Assembly: GCF_900116545.1 (NCBI RefSeq) | Contig: NZ_FPCK01000002.1 | Coordinates: 620,001 to 684,000, forward strand | DNA: 64,000 bases | Reading direction: 5' to 3' | Source of the DNA: Devosia crocina | GTDB lineage: Bacteria; Pseudomonadota; Alphaproteobacteria; Rhizobiales; Devosiaceae | Shown here: positions 44,831-54,817 of the stretch, in pieces | How positions within the stretch are numbered: position 1 is the first letter of the stretch | Layout: each line of letters starts with the position of its first letter | Translations under genes and position numbers: made by a program | Notes under the pieces: model-generated | What the model saw: the letters and a program-made list of their open reading frames with translations, nothing else | Told to the model about the DNA's origin: nothing | Databases searched by the model: none

Positions 44831-45226
44831 TCAGCCGAAGCGACCGCCTTTTTCGATAACTTCGATCCGATAGCCGTCCGGGTCGGTTGCGAAGAAGAAC
44901 CTTGCAACCGGCACATCGCCATTCTTGAAATCGACAATCTTGCCCACGGTCAGCCCCTCGGTGATGAACCGGGCGTGTTCGGCGGCCACATCCTCGACCA
45001 CGACCGCCAGGTGCCCATAGCCATCGCCAAGTGCATAGGGCTCGGTCCGATCCTTGTTGATGGTCAGCTCAAGCTCGAATCCACTGGCCTCGTTCGCCAT
45101 ATAGACGAGGGTAAAATCGGGGAAGTCGAGCCGGTCCACCACCTTGAGCCCGAAAGCCTTATCGTAAAAGGCGATGGAGCGGGCCTCCTCGCGCACGCGG
45201 ATCATGGAATGGACAAGCTTGGCCAT
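44831..45226 (-). CDS. Glyoxalase/lactoylglutathione lyase family protein
   Basis: 131 residues, one VOC-type double beta-alpha-beta unit. HSMIRVREEARSIAFYDKAF carries the first metal His (6), ELELTIN a Glu, GYGHLAVVVEDV the second His and YRIEVIEKGG the second Glu: the four metal ligands of GloA. Converts the hemithioacetal of methylglyoxal and glutathione to S-lactoylglutathione. Usual GloA length is about 135, so it is complete. Confidence 0.9.
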   Translation of the reverse strand: MAKLVHSMIRVREEARSIAFYDKAFGLKVVDRLDFPDFTLVYMANEASGFELELTINKDRTEPYALGDGYGHLAVVVEDVAAEHARFITEGLTVGKIVDFKNGDVPVARFFFATDPDGYRIEVIEKGGRFG

Positions 45227-45274
45227 GGGGTCTCCTGCCTTTGAAGATCGGGTTGATCGCGAGACGATCAGAGC

Positions 45275-45916
45275 TCAGCGCGTGCCATACATACGGTCGC
45301 CGGCATCGCCGAGGCCGGGGAGGATATAGCCCTTCTCGTTGAGGTGGCTATCGATCGAGGCAGTATAGACCGGCACGTCCGGATGGGCCTTTTCAAAGGC
45401 GGCAATGCCTTCGGGCGCTGCGAGCAGGCACAGGAAGCGGATATTGTTGGCACCGCGCTCCTTGAGCTTTTCGATCGCTGCGGTTGCCGAATTTCCCGTG
45501 GCCAGCATGGGGTCGACCACGATGATGAGACGGTCTTCAAGAGCACTCGGCGCCTTGAAATAATATTCGACCGGCTCGAGCGTTTCATGGTCGCGATAAA
45601 TGCCGATATGGGCGACGCGGGCAGCCGGCACGAGATCGAGCATGCCATCGAGCAGACCATTGCCGGCGCGCAGGATCGAGGCGAATACCAGTTTCTTGCC
45701 CTTGATCGCGGGGCTGTCCATCTGGGACATCGGGGTTTCGATGGGGATCATTTCCAGTTCAAGATCGCGCGTCACCTCATAGCACATGAGGTGCGCAATT
45801 TCGCGCAGGAGGCGGCGGAAACCGGCAATGGAGGTTTCCTTGTTCCGCATGATCGTCAGCTTGTGCTGGATCAGGGGGTGATCGATGACTGTGACATTGC
45901 CCACGACCTTGCTCAT
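45275..45916 (-). CDS. upp: Uracil phosphoribosyltransferase
   Basis: 213 residues from ATG 45916 ([20 protein letters not shown]; the family starts here, an upstream ATG 45925 and more remote starts are possible). PRPP-binding loop [20 protein letters not shown], flexible [17 protein letters not shown], and the C-terminal [15 protein letters not shown] uracil site. Makes UMP from uracil and PRPP. Last gene of the nucleoside module, 19 bases after deoB, so co-transcribed. Confidence 0.96.
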   Translation of the reverse strand: MSKVVGNVTVIDHPLIQHKLTIMRNKETSIAGFRRLLREIAHLMCYEVTRDLELEMIPIETPMSQMDSPAIKGKKLVFASILRAGNGLLDGMLDLVPAARVAHIGIYRDHETLEPVEYYFKAPSALEDRLIIVVDPMLATGNSATAAIEKLKERGANNIRFLCLLAAPEGIAAFEKAHPDVPVYTASIDSHLNEKGYILPGLGDAGDRMYGTR

Positions 45917-45935
45917 CTTGACCATCCCGTCTCGT

Positions 45936-47153
45936 TCAAAGGAAAGATTTGCCGTGGCGGCCGGGCGCAAGTCCCAGCCAGGCGGCTATGCTTTCCCCAA
46001 TATCGGCCAAGCTTGACCTTATGCCAATCTCTCCTTTTGGGAGGGCTGGGGAAAAGACGAGGATCGGCACCTGTTCTCGCGTGTGATCGCTCCCCGGCCA
46101 GGTCGGATCATTGCCGTGGTCGGCGGTGAGCACCAAAAGATCGTCGTGCCGCATCTTGGCAATGATCTCAGGCAAGCGCCGGTCGAAGAGTTCCAGAGCG
46201 GCGGCATAGCCGGGCACGTCGCGGCGATGGCCGTATTCTGAATCGAAGTCCACGAAATTGGTCATGATGAACGCCCGATCCGCGGCCATTTCCATAGCGT
46301 CGAGCGTCTTGTCGAAGAGCTGGGGGATGCCGGTGCCCTTGATCTTGTGGGTGACGCCGGACCCGGCATAGATGTCCGAGATTTTTCCCACCGCATAGAC
46401 CTGATTGCCAGCCGCGGCATTGCGATCGAGCAGGGTCGGCTCGGGCGGGGCGATGGCAAAATCACGGCGATTGCCGGTGCGCTTGAAGCTTTCCGGCGTT
46501 TCGCCAATAAAGGGCCGGGCGATGACGCGGCCAACATTGAGCGGGGCGGTCAATTCGAAGGCGATCTGGCAGATCTCATAAAGTCGCTCGAGCCCGAAAT
46601 GAGTTTCGTGCGCGGCGATCTGGAAGACGCTGTCGATCGAAGTGTAGCAGATCGGCTTGCCGGAGCGGATATGCTCCTCGCCCTGCTCCGCGATGATTGT
46701 CGTGCCCGAGGCATGTTTGTCGCCGAGAATGCCGGGGAGACCGGCGCGACGGATGAATTCGGCGGTGAGTTCGGGAGGAAAACTGGGTTCGGTCTGGGGA
46801 AAATAACCCCACTCGAACGGCACGGGCACGCCGGCAATCTCCCAATGGCCCGAGGGCGTATCCTTGCCCTTCGATATCTCGCGGCCGACACCGAAGCGTC
46901 CACCGAGCGGGGTATCGGAAAAATTGGGTGGCAGGGTGCCGGTCGAGAGTTTTACAGCCGCGCCAAGCCCGAGCGCATCCATGTTGGGCACATGGAGCGG
47001 CCCCGAGCGCAGACTGGGCCGATCGGCCTTGCCTGCAGCAGCCCATTCGGCGATGTGGCCGACCGTATTGGCTCCGACATCGCCATAGGCGGCAGCATCC
47101 GGCGCGCCGCCAATTCCGACGCTATCGAGAAGGCATACAATGGCGCGGGGCAT
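45936..47153 (-). CDS. deoB: Phosphopentomutase
   Basis: 405 residues. Alkaline-phosphatase fold with metal ligands in [20 protein letters not shown] at the start (Asp), the Thr nucleophile region [35 protein letters not shown] and the C-terminal [20 protein letters not shown]. Interconverts (deoxy)ribose 1- and 5-phosphate, linking phosphorolysis of nucleosides to DeoC. Between deoA and upp on the same strand. A type C repeat separates it from deoA. Confidence 0.97.
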   Translation of the reverse strand: MPRAIVCLLDSVGIGGAPDAAAYGDVGANTVGHIAEWAAAGKADRPSLRSGPLHVPNMDALGLGAAVKLSTGTLPPNFSDTPLGGRFGVGREISKGKDTPSGHWEIAGVPVPFEWGYFPQTEPSFPPELTAEFIRRAGLPGILGDKHASGTTIIAEQGEEHIRSGKPICYTSIDSVFQIAAHETHFGLERLYEICQIAFELTAPLNVGRVIARPFIGETPESFKRTGNRRDFAIAPPEPTLLDRNAAAGNQVYAVGKISDIYAGSGVTHKIKGTGIPQLFDKTLDAMEMAADRAFIMTNFVDFDSEYGHRRDVPGYAAALELFDRRLPEIIAKMRHDDLLVLTADHGNDPTWPGSDHTREQVPILVFSPALPKGEIGIRSSLADIGESIAAWLGLAPGRHGKSFL

Positions 47154-47179
47154 GATGACATTCCTCGGTTCTCTCGGGC

Positions 47180-47272
47180 GCCGTCATTGCCCGGCTCGTC
47201 CGGGCAATCCAACTTGTCGTTTGCGCGGCGCCATTTTCTAAATCACCCGGACAAGTCGGGTGATGACGGCGC
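47180..47272. repeat. Two type C palindromes between deoB and deoA
   Basis: gccgtcattgcccggctcgt plus ccgggcaatcc (47180-47210) and aatcacccggacaagtcggg plus tgatgacggc (47241-47270) are related palindromes facing each other, each with its own stem. Confidence 0.65.
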
Positions 47273-47281
47273 GGCTTCATC

Positions 47282-48595
47282 TCATAAAACGCGTTCGGCG
47301 ATCAATGGATTGTCGGGGCCCGCGGAGCCGATGCGATAGGCGGCGAGAAGACGGCGCTCCGCCTCTTCGGCAGCATCCTGGTCGGCCGCATGCACGCGGG
47401 CAATGGGCATGTCGGGCGTTACGCGCACGCCGAGCGGCAACAGACGGTCAAATCCGACGCGATGATCGATGGGGTCGCCCGGGCGGGTTCGCCCGCCTCC
47501 GAGAGCAACGACGGCCATGCCGACCTGGCGTGTATCGATCATCGAAATCAGTCCTTCGGCCGGCGCCATGACATCGCGGACGACAGGCGCCGGGGCCAGA
47601 TAGCCATCGATGGCTTCGACGAAATCTGCAGGGCCGCCGAGCGCGTGGACCATGATGGAAAAGCGCTCGGTTGCCCTTCCGCTTTCAAGCGCCGATTGCG
47701 CCAGAAGCCGCCCGGCATCCTGGGTCGGGGCCTTGTCCGTCATCACGGCCAGTTCCGCGCAAAGGGCGAGCGTAACCTCGCGGACGCGCCAATCCTGGTG
47801 CTTGCCGGTAAGAAAATCCACCGCATTGCGCATTTCAAGACCATTGCCCGCAGCGCTCGCCAGGGGCTCGTCCATGTCCGTGATCAGCGCCCCTGTCTTG
47901 AGGCCAGCCTCGTTGGCGACGGCCACCAGGCTCTCGGCCAGCGCACGGGACTGTTCGAGCGTCGGCATGAAGGCGCCAGAGCCCGTCTTGACGTCGAGCA
48001 TCAGCGCCCCAAGCCCCGCGGCCAGCTTTTTGGAAAGGATCGAGGCGGTGATGAGGGGGATTGAGTCGACCGTTCCCGTCACGTCGCGAATGGCATAAAG
48101 CGTCTTGTCGGCCGGAGCGAGATCGCCCGTCTGGCCGATGATGGCGCAGCCTGCTTCCTTTACGGCCCAGCGAAACAGCGCGTTATCAGGCTGGGTCTGA
48201 TAGCCGGGGATGGAATCGAACTTGTCGAGCGTGCCGCCGGTGTGCCCCAGGCCGCGCCCGGAAATCATCGGCACATAGATGCCCATGGCGGCAAGGATCG
48301 GGGCGAGCATCAGGCTCACATTGTCCCCTACCCCCCCGGTCGAGTGCTTGTCGGCAACCGGGCCATCGAGATCGGACCAATTGAGCACCGAGCCGCTGTC
48401 GCGCATGGCAAGGGTCAGCGCTACCCGCTCGTCCATGCTCATATCTTGAAAATATACCGCCATAGCAAAGGCAGCCGCCTGGGCTTCTGACACCGTGCCT
48501 TGGGCAAAGCCGGCGACGAAACGGGCAATTTCGTCCTTCGACAGCGCCGCGCCATCGCGTTTTTTGAGGATCGTTTCTTGGGGGAGGAAGACCAT
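47282..48595 (-). CDS. deoA: Thymidine phosphorylase
   Basis: 437 residues. Family signature [20 protein letters not shown] (about 114-133) and the phosphate-binding [20 protein letters not shown], plus [20 protein letters not shown]. Splits thymidine and deoxyuridine to base and deoxyribose 1-phosphate. In frame with the rest of the salvage genes; a type B repeat lies upstream of it, before the aldehyde dehydrogenase gene, so the operon contains repeats inside the transcript. Confidence 0.97.
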   Translation of the reverse strand: MVFLPQETILKKRDGAALSKDEIARFVAGFAQGTVSEAQAAAFAMAVYFQDMSMDERVALTLAMRDSGSVLNWSDLDGPVADKHSTGGVGDNVSLMLAPILAAMGIYVPMISGRGLGHTGGTLDKFDSIPGYQTQPDNALFRWAVKEAGCAIIGQTGDLAPADKTLYAIRDVTGTVDSIPLITASILSKKLAAGLGALMLDVKTGSGAFMPTLEQSRALAESLVAVANEAGLKTGALITDMDEPLASAAGNGLEMRNAVDFLTGKHQDWRVREVTLALCAELAVMTDKAPTQDAGRLLAQSALESGRATERFSIMVHALGGPADFVEAIDGYLAPAPVVRDVMAPAEGLISMIDTRQVGMAVVALGGGRTRPGDPIDHRVGFDRLLPLGVRVTPDMPIARVHAADQDAAEEAERRLLAAYRIGSAGPDNPLIAERVL

Positions 48596-48612
48596 CAGCT
48601 TCTCGGTTGTTC

Positions 48613-48742
48613 TCGCCCCCTCACCCGCCCTTCGGGCACCCTCTCCCCGAGAGGGAGAGGAACGGCTCAGGGGACTTGGCGAGAGTGGATCCAGTTCTTC
48701 TCCCTCTTGGGGAGAAGGTGGCGCGTAGCGCCGGATGAGGGG
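48613..48742. repeat. Type B palindrome between aldehyde dehydrogenase and deoA
   Basis: CCCCCTCACCCGCCCTTCGG then ctctccccgagagggagag and on the other arm ttctccctcttggggagaag with a gcgcgtagcgccggatgagg end. Nearly identical to 51160-51290 and related to 11056-11192. Confidence 0.8.
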
Positions 48743-48743
48743 G

Positions 48744-51110
48744 TTACGCCCCGTAAGGAATCCACACGTTCTTCACCTGCGTTGCCTTGCCAAGGAAATA
48801 ATCGCCTGCAAAGCGCGGATCGGCGAGGTCATAGTCGAGCCCCCGGCTGGTCCAGGTCTGTTTCAAATTCCCCACCGACGCCTTTTCGACCATGGCGGAG
48901 GCTTCCGCAGAACCGGCAAACCAGAGGCCATCGACGCCATCATGCTCGGCCAGGGTCTTGGCCAGAGCTGTGCTGTCGCCGGTGACGATGTTGACGACGC
49001 CGGAAGGAACGTCCGAGGTTTCAAGCACCTGGTAGAAATCGGTCATCGACAGCGGGGCGCGCTCCGAGGGGACAAGCACCACGGTATTGCCCATGGCAAG
49101 CGCCGGGGCGATCAGGGCGATCGAGCCGAGAAGTGGTCTTGTGGATGGCGCGACAATGCCCAGCACGCCGAGCGGTTCGACCATGGCGGCCGCAATGGCG
49201 CGGGTTGGCGGATTGTGCACGGCGCCATCATATTTGTCGGCCCAGCCGGCAAAGGCGAAGAGCCGTTCGACCGCCAGGTCCACCTCTTCTTCGCCATCCG
49301 TCCCGGTCTGGCTTTTGATCCGCGCGGCGAATTCGCTGCGGCGATAGTCGAGATTTTCAGCAAGGTAATAAAGGATCTGCGCGCGGGTGTGTGCGGCCGT
49401 CGTGCCCCAGCCGAGGGCCGCGCGGGCAGATTCCACCGCATTGCGGATGTCTTTGCGATTGCCATCGCCCACTTCGCCCACAAGCGCGCCGGAGGGCCCG
49501 GACACGGGGCGGTTGTAGCCGCTATCGGGGCGAGCCTGCTTGCCGCCAATATACATTTTGGCCGTCTGGTCGAGATGGGGGGCGTCGAAGGGATTGGCAG
49601 GTTTCGTCGTCACGGCCACGGCGGCGGGAGCAGGCTTTAAATCCTTCTCCCAGCTCGGCTTGAGATAGGCGCTCATGCCTTCGCGACCGCCTTCCCGGCC
49701 ATAGCCGCTTTCCTTGTAGCCGCCGAAGCCTACAGCCGCATCGAACTGATTGGTGCCGTTGATCCAGATGACGCCGGCCTTGAGTTTCGGCGCGATGTCG
49801 AGGGCGAGATTGATGTTCTCGCTCCAGAGCGTTGCTGCAAGGCCATAGCGGGTGTTGTTGGCCAGGGCGACCGCTTCTTCGGGCGTGCGGAAACTCATGG
49901 CAACCAGCACCGGTCCGAAGATTTCTTCGGCGACGAGGGTATTGGCGGGCGAGACGTTGGTCACGAGGGCCGGCTTGAGGAAACAGCCATTGGCCGGGAC
50001 CGCGCCATCGGGCTCATAGACCACGGCGCCTTCTGCAACCCCGCGCTTCATGAGGTCGCGAATGCGCTCGACCTGCACCGGGGCCACGAGCGCGCCGATG
50101 TCGATGGATTTATCGAGCGGATCGCCGACGCGAAGCTTGGCCATGCGCGCCTTGACCTTGGCGATGAAGCGCTCTTCGATGCTCTCCTGCACAAGGAGCC
50201 GCGAACCGGCGCAGCAGACCTGGCCCTGATTGAACCAGATTGCTTCGACGAGGCCCTCGACGGCGCTGTCGAGATCGGCATCCTCGAAGACGATATAGGG
50301 CGACTTGCCGCCCAGTTCGAGCGAGAGGCCCTTGCCGGACCCCGCCGTTGCCGCACGGATGATCTTTCCCACTTCGGTCGAGCCGGTGAAGGCGATCTTG
50401 TCGACATCCGGATGGTTGACCAGCGCTGCGCCGGTATCGCCCTCGCCAGTGACGATATTGACGACGCCCTTGGGCAGGCCGACACGCTCGCAAATCTCGG
50501 CAAAAAGCAGAGCGGTAAGCGAGGTAAATTCTGCGGGTTTTAAGACCACCGTGTTCCCTGCGGCAAGCGCGGGAGCGATCTTCCAGGCCAGCATCAGCAG
50601 CGGAAAATTCCACGGGATGATCTGGCCGCAGACGCCATAGGGCACGTGCTCGGGAAATTCCCGCGTCAGATGCGTCGCCCAGCCGGCATGATGGTAAAAG
50701 TGGCGCGCGACGAGCGGAATGTCGGCATCGCGGCTTTCACGGATCGGCTTGCCATTGTCCATGGTATCGAGCACGGCGAAAAGCCGCGCATGCTTCTGGA
50801 TCATGCGGGCGATGGCATAGAGATATCTGCCGCGCTTGTAGCCGGGCAGCGCGCTCCAGGCCGGGAAGGCGGCGCGGCCAGCACTCACGGCTGCATCCAC
50901 ATCGGACGCGGTGCCATCGGTGATTTCGGCAAGCAGTTCGCCGCTTGCCGGATTGGTCGAGGCAAAGGTCTTGCCCGGTTCGGTCCAGGCCCCATCGATG
51001 AAGTGGCCGAAGCGGCGGGCCTTGCTCTCCAGCCAGGCATCGGCCTTGTCCGGCGTTTCTGGGGCGGGGCCGTATTCGAGGTTCTCGAAGATCTGTGCGA
51101 TTTTGTTCAT
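48744..51110 (-). CDS. ALDH16-type two-domain aldehyde dehydrogenase
   Basis: 788 residues, 1.6 times a normal ALDH. The first about 490 residues are a full enzyme: NAD-binding [20 protein letters not shown], Glu in [16 protein letters not shown] and catalytic Cys in [16 protein letters not shown]. The remaining about 280 residues repeat the ALDH N-terminal coenzyme domain ([60 protein letters not shown]) but have no Cys-bearing catalytic half. This matches the ALDH16 architecture. Set between deoC and deoA, it most likely oxidises the acetaldehyde formed by DeoC, an inference from position. Start ATG 51110 has GGAGGCC upstream. Confidence 0.85.
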   Translation of the reverse strand: MNKIAQIFENLEYGPAPETPDKADAWLESKARRFGHFIDGAWTEPGKTFASTNPASGELLAEITDGTASDVDAAVSAGRAAFPAWSALPGYKRGRYLYAIARMIQKHARLFAVLDTMDNGKPIRESRDADIPLVARHFYHHAGWATHLTREFPEHVPYGVCGQIIPWNFPLLMLAWKIAPALAAGNTVVLKPAEFTSLTALLFAEICERVGLPKGVVNIVTGEGDTGAALVNHPDVDKIAFTGSTEVGKIIRAATAGSGKGLSLELGGKSPYIVFEDADLDSAVEGLVEAIWFNQGQVCCAGSRLLVQESIEERFIAKVKARMAKLRVGDPLDKSIDIGALVAPVQVERIRDLMKRGVAEGAVVYEPDGAVPANGCFLKPALVTNVSPANTLVAEEIFGPVLVAMSFRTPEEAVALANNTRYGLAATLWSENINLALDIAPKLKAGVIWINGTNQFDAAVGFGGYKESGYGREGGREGMSAYLKPSWEKDLKPAPAAVAVTTKPANPFDAPHLDQTAKMYIGGKQARPDSGYNRPVSGPSGALVGEVGDGNRKDIRNAVESARAALGWGTTAAHTRAQILYYLAENLDYRRSEFAARIKSQTGTDGEEEVDLAVERLFAFAGWADKYDGAVHNPPTRAIAAAMVEPLGVLGIVAPSTRPLLGSIALIAPALAMGNTVVLVPSERAPLSMTDFYQVLETSDVPSGVVNIVTGDSTALAKTLAEHDGVDGLWFAGSAEASAMVEKASVGNLKQTWTSRGLDYDLADPRFAGDYFLGKATQVKNVWIPYGA

Positions 51111-51159
51111 TGGTGGCCTCCTTCAGAGTGCCGAAAAAGTCCGCATTTAAGGCGAGATC

Positions 51160-51290
51160 CCCCTCACCCGCCCTTCGGGCACCCTCTCCCCGAGAGGGAG
51201 AGGAATGGCTCCGTGCCTGCCTCTGGAGTGGAGCCCTATTCTTCTCCCTCTCGGGGAGAAGGTGGCGCGTAGCGCCGGATGAGGGGGCCC
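51160..51290. repeat. Type B palindrome between deoC and the aldehyde dehydrogenase gene
   Basis: Same composition and order of arms as 48613-48742: CCCCTCACCCGCCCTTCGGG start, cgcgtagcgccggatgaggg end. The two copies bracket the aldehyde dehydrogenase gene in direct orientation. Confidence 0.8.
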
Positions 51291-51304
51291 AACCCCTTGC
51301 TCAA

Positions 51305-52297
51305 TCACACCATTGGCTGGCGATAGTCGGCTGCGTAGTGGCCAGTCAGGCCATGCTCCAACTGACGCTCGATATCGGTCAGCAGGCTCGACGCACCGAA
51401 GCGGAAGAGGTGTGGTTGCAGCCACTCATTGCCCAGCTCTTCCTTCATCAGCGCCATATATTTCAGCGCATCGCCAGCCGTCGCGATACCGCCAGCCGGC
51501 TTGTAACCGATCTCGATGCCGGTTTCTTCGGCAAACCAGCGGATCATGCGGATCATGGTCAGCGAGGTGACGAGATTGGCGTTGACCTTTTCCTTGCCGG
51601 TCGAGGTCTTGATGAAGTCGGCGCCCGCCAGCATGCAGACGAGCGAAGCCTTGGCGATGTTGGTCTGGGTGGCGAGTTCGCCGGTTCCGAGAATGGTCTT
51701 GATATGCGCATCGCCACAGGCCTTGCGGAAGGCGCGGACCTGATCGTAGAGCGCCTGCCAATCGCCGCGCAGGACCATGCCGCGCTCGATGACGATGTCG
51801 ATTTCCTTCGCGCCGTCTTTCACCGAAGCCTCGATCTCGGCGATCTTGGTTTCGACAGGCGCCAGGCCATGGGGAAAGGCGGTCGAGACGGCAGCAACGG
51901 GGATGCCCGTACCGTCGAGCGCATCGACGGCGGTCCTGACGAAGGTGTGGTAGACGCAGACGGCGCCGGGCAGGATGCGCAAATTGCCGACGCCGAGCTT
52001 TTCCACGATGTCGGCGCGCAAGGGATTGCGCGCCTTGGCGCAAAGGCGCTCGACGCGCCCCGGCGTGTCGTCGGCGTTGAGCGTCGTCAGGTCGACAAAA
52101 GTAATCGCCTTGAGAAGCCAGGCGAGCTGATAATCCTTCTTGACCGTTCGCCGCGCGCCAATCGATCCCGCGCGGCGTTCGAGCGCCGAGCGGTTCATGC
52201 GCACCCGTTCCACCCAATCGAGGTCGAGCGGATAGCCAGGATTGCGCTTATGCGCGGGCTCCTGGGGCCTTGTGGTGTCGACGACCTTGAGACTCAT
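51305..52297 (-). CDS. deoC: Deoxyribose-phosphate aldolase
   Basis: 330 residues. Class I aldolase barrel with the Schiff-base lysine in GADFIKTSTGKEKVNANLVT, the proton-relay lysine in YKPAGGIATAGDALKY and Asp in KEIDIVIERGMVLRGD. Cleaves 2-deoxyribose 5-phosphate to glyceraldehyde 3-phosphate and acetaldehyde. It is longer than E. coli DeoC (259) by an N-terminal extension, common in this order. Its start overlaps the punA stop by 4 bases, so the genes are translationally linked. Confidence 0.95.
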   Translation of the reverse strand: MSLKVVDTTRPQEPAHKRNPGYPLDLDWVERVRMNRSALERRAGSIGARRTVKKDYQLAWLLKAITFVDLTTLNADDTPGRVERLCAKARNPLRADIVEKLGVGNLRILPGAVCVYHTFVRTAVDALDGTGIPVAAVSTAFPHGLAPVETKIAEIEASVKDGAKEIDIVIERGMVLRGDWQALYDQVRAFRKACGDAHIKTILGTGELATQTNIAKASLVCMLAGADFIKTSTGKEKVNANLVTSLTMIRMIRWFAEETGIEIGYKPAGGIATAGDALKYMALMKEELGNEWLQPHLFRFGASSLLTDIERQLEHGLTGHYAADYRQPMV

Positions 52298-53088
52298 AGC
52301 TCCTCCACCAGGGCCGGGATCAGCTTTTGGAGCTTCCCTGCCCCCTGCACCGCCATGGTCTTGGTATGCTCATGGCTGATGTTTTCGTTCGACAGGCCCG
52401 CGCCCATATTGGTGATGGACGAGCAGGCCCACACTTTCATGCCAAGAAACCGTCCCAGGATAACTTCCGGAGCGGTCGACATCCCAACGGCATTGGCGCC
52501 AAGCCGAATGGCCATCTGGATTTCGGCCACCGTTTCAAAGCTTGGGCCAGAATACCAGAGATAGATCCCCTCGCCCACGCTGATGCCGAGCTTTTCGGCG
52601 GCAGCCTTGGCCTTGGCGCGCAGTTCGCCATTATAGCAATCGACCATGTTCACAAAGCGGCGGTCGGTGGGCTCCCCGATCAGCGGGTTCATGCCGGCAT
52701 AGTTGATGTGATCGGAAATCAGCATGAGATCGCCGGGCGCAAAACGCTCATCGAGCGAACCGGCCGAATTGGTGAGCAGCAGCGTTTCGGCCCCGAGTTC
52801 GGCCATGGTCTCGAGCGCGGGGCGCATGGCGGCGGCATTGCCGTGTTCATAATAATGTTCGCGCCCGGTCAGGATGGCAATGCGCTTGCCCCCCATGGAT
52901 CCGACGAGAAGATCGCGACCATGACCGGACACGCCCGTTCCCGGGAAATCCTTGAGCTCGCCGTAGGGGATAGTGACCTTGTCCTTGAGCAGGTCGCCGA
53001 CGGCCGAAAGGCCTGAGCCGAGCACCAGCGCTGCAGCGATGGGTTCATCACCGGCGATCTTGCGGATGGTTTTGGCGGCTTTGGTCAT
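52294..53088 (-). CDS. punA: Purine nucleoside phosphorylase
   Basis: 264 residues of the trimeric PNP family. Phosphate site LVLGSGLSAVGDLL, HYYEHGNAAAMRPALETMAE, nucleoside site LWYSGPSFETVAEIQMAIRL and GMSTAPEVILGRFLGMKVWA, ending with SHEHTKTMAVQGAGKL. Splits inosine, guanosine and deoxy forms to base and pentose 1-phosphate. It overlaps deoC by 4 bases. A type A repeat pair lies upstream of it. Confidence 0.94.
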   Translation of the reverse strand: MTKAAKTIRKIAGDEPIAAALVLGSGLSAVGDLLKDKVTIPYGELKDFPGTGVSGHGRDLLVGSMGGKRIAILTGREHYYEHGNAAAMRPALETMAELGAETLLLTNSAGSLDERFAPGDLMLISDHINYAGMNPLIGEPTDRRFVNMVDCYNGELRAKAKAAAEKLGISVGEGIYLWYSGPSFETVAEIQMAIRLGANAVGMSTAPEVILGRFLGMKVWACSSITNMGAGLSNENISHEHTKTMAVQGAGKLQKLIPALVEEL

Positions 53089-53138
53089 GTTTTTGGTCTT
53101 CTCAGCTCGGACAATTTGATGCGGTAAAAGAGTGCAGC

Positions 53139-53268
53139 CCCCTCACCCTAGCCCTCTCCCCAAAGGGGCAAGGGGACGATGGCTTCACGGCCGGTGCTGA
53201 CACCGACGCAGCTCCTTTGGTCCCTGCGTCCCCTCGCCCCTTTGGGGAGAGGGTCAGGGTGAGGGGCA
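53139..53268. repeat. Inverted type A palindrome pair between cdd and punA
   Basis: cccctcaccctagccctctc with ccaaaggggcaaggggacg (from 53140) and the mirrored copy ccctcgcccctttggggaga with gggtcagggtgagggg (to 53266). Confidence 0.8.
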
Positions 53269-53271
53269 AAT

Positions 53272-53682
53272 TCACTTTCCCAGAAACTCCGGCCCGAAAC
53301 TATGGGGCAAAAGTTGTCCCAGCGTCTGGATCAGCGGTTCGCCATCCACCCCATGAGATACCACCTCCACATCGAGGTCGGCAAATTCGCGGATGCGCTG
53401 GCGGCAGCCGCCGCAGGGGGTGACGGGCATTGTGCCGGGGCCGGTGACATAGATGCGCTTGATGCGGGTGCCGCCGCCGGCAATCATCGCCGCGATTGCA
53501 CTCGGCTCGGCACAATTGCCCACCGGATAAGCGGCGTTTTCGACATTGCAGCCGGAATAGATCTTGCCATCATCGGCAAGGATGGCGGCCCCGACCTGAA
53601 AATTGGAGTAAGGCGCATAAGCCCGGGCGCGAACGGCCTCCGCGGCGGCGAAGAGGGTTTTGTCGACTGTGGTCATATTCAT
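53272..53682 (-). CDS. cdd: Cytidine deaminase
   Basis: 136 residues from ATG 53682 with GGAGGAG in front. Zinc site: the Cys-Ala-Glu in VGNCAEPSAIAAMIAGGG (Cys and catalytic Glu) and the Cys pair in TPCGGCRQRIREF; substrate segment YSNFQVGAAILADDGKIYSG. Homotetrameric type by length. Deaminates cytidine and deoxycytidine to (deoxy)uridine. It is the first enzyme gene after the ABC importer; the in-frame extension to 53775 is made of repeat sequence and rejected. Confidence 0.95.
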   Translation of the reverse strand: MNMTTVDKTLFAAAEAVRARAYAPYSNFQVGAAILADDGKIYSGCNVENAAYPVGNCAEPSAIAAMIAGGGTRIKRIYVTGPGTMPVTPCGGCRQRIREFADLDVEVVSHGVDGEPLIQTLGQLLPHSFGPEFLGK

Positions 53683-53694
53683 CGTTCTCCTCCC

Positions 53695-53840
53695 TCCCTT
53701 CTCCCCTGAGGGGAGAAGGTGGCCCGAAGGGCCGGATGAGGGGTTCAGATCAGGATCGAGCCGCATCGCTTTCACCCCTTACCCCAGCTTTACCAGGTCG
53801 CTGCGCTCCCGGCGGTGCTACCCTCTCCCCTGAGGGGCGA
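53695..53840. repeat. Palindromic repeats between importer permease and cdd
   Basis: Arms ttctcccctgaggggagaag with gtggcccgaagggccggatg (53699-53742) and ctctcccctgaggggcgagg (53821-53840). Mixed type A/B. Confidence 0.7.
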
Positions 53841-53850
53841 GGGTACGGAG

Positions 53851-54816
53851 CTACCGCTCCTTGGTATAGGGCACGCCGCCGGCCTTTGGCCCTACGGCTT
53901 TGCCGATGAAGCCGGCGAGCAGCACGACGGTCAGCACATAAGGCAGCGCCTGGATGGCCTGAACCGGGATTTCCACGCCACCAAGCTGGGCGCCCTGGAG
54001 ACGGATCTGCAAGGCATCGAGGAAGCCGAAAAGCAGGCAGGTGAACATGGCCGGCACCGGCTTCCACTTGGCAAAGATCAGCGCGGCGAGCGCGATATAG
54101 CCCTTGCCTGCGGTCATGTTGTTGCCGAAACCCGAGCCCTGCGCGATCGAGAAATACGCTCCGGCAAGGCCGCAAAGCAGGCCCGTGATGATGATTGCCT
54201 GATAGCGCTGCAGAACCACGGAAATGCCGGCCGTATCCACCGCCTTGGGGTTTTCGCCCACGGCGCGCAGCCGCAGCCCGAACCGGGTGCGGTAAAGCAC
54301 GAAGGCGGTGACGGCCACCATGATGAAGCCGATATAAACGAGGATATAGTGGCCCGAAATCAGCTCGGCATAGATGGGGCCGATGATCGGCACACCCGCA
54401 AGCTCGTTGGCAAAAGGCAAGGTGATGGGTTCGAAGCGCCCCCCAGGCCCCAGCGGCGGAGTGCGTCCGCCTTGGGAAAACCAGGTCTGCCCCAGAAAGG
54501 TGGTCATGCCTGCCGCCAGCATGTTGATGGCGACGCCGGCGATCAGCTGATTGCCCTTGAGCGTGATCGATGCGGCACCCTGCAGCAGGGTTGTTGCAAG
54601 CGACACGCCCATGCCGGCCATCAGCCCGAGCCAGGCCGAACCGGTGACTGCAGCCACGGCGCCCGCTGCGAAAGCTGCCGCCAGCATCTTGCCTTCGAGC
54701 CCGATATCGAAAATGCCGGCCCGTTCCGAATAAAGCCCAGCCAGACAGGCGAGCAGAAGCGGGGTCGACAGGCGGATCGTGGCATCGAGAATGGAGAGGA
54801 TCGCAAACAGGTCCAT
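53851..54816 (-). CDS. Nucleoside ABC transporter permease (YufQ/RbsC-like)
   Basis: 321 residues with eight or so membrane segments and the BPD-transp-2 signatures EGKMLAAAFAAGAVAAVTGS, LKGNQLIAGVAINMLAAGMT and RLRAVGENPKAVDTAGISVV. It is the second permease of the import complex; translation follows the first permease at a distance of 1 base. The N-terminus DLFAILSILDATIRLSTPLL is typical of the small YufQ-type subunit. Transports nucleosides together with the BMP-type binding protein. Confidence 0.92.
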   Translation of the reverse strand: MDLFAILSILDATIRLSTPLLLACLAGLYSERAGIFDIGLEGKMLAAAFAAGAVAAVTGSAWLGLMAGMGVSLATTLLQGAASITLKGNQLIAGVAINMLAAGMTTFLGQTWFSQGGRTPPLGPGGRFEPITLPFANELAGVPIIGPIYAELISGHYILVYIGFIMVAVTAFVLYRTRFGLRLRAVGENPKAVDTAGISVVLQRYQAIIITGLLCGLAGAYFSIAQGSGFGNNMTAGKGYIALAALIFAKWKPVPAMFTCLLFGFLDALQIRLQGAQLGGVEIPVQAIQALPYVLTVVLLAGFIGKAVGPKAGGVPYTKER

Positions 54817-54817
54817 C

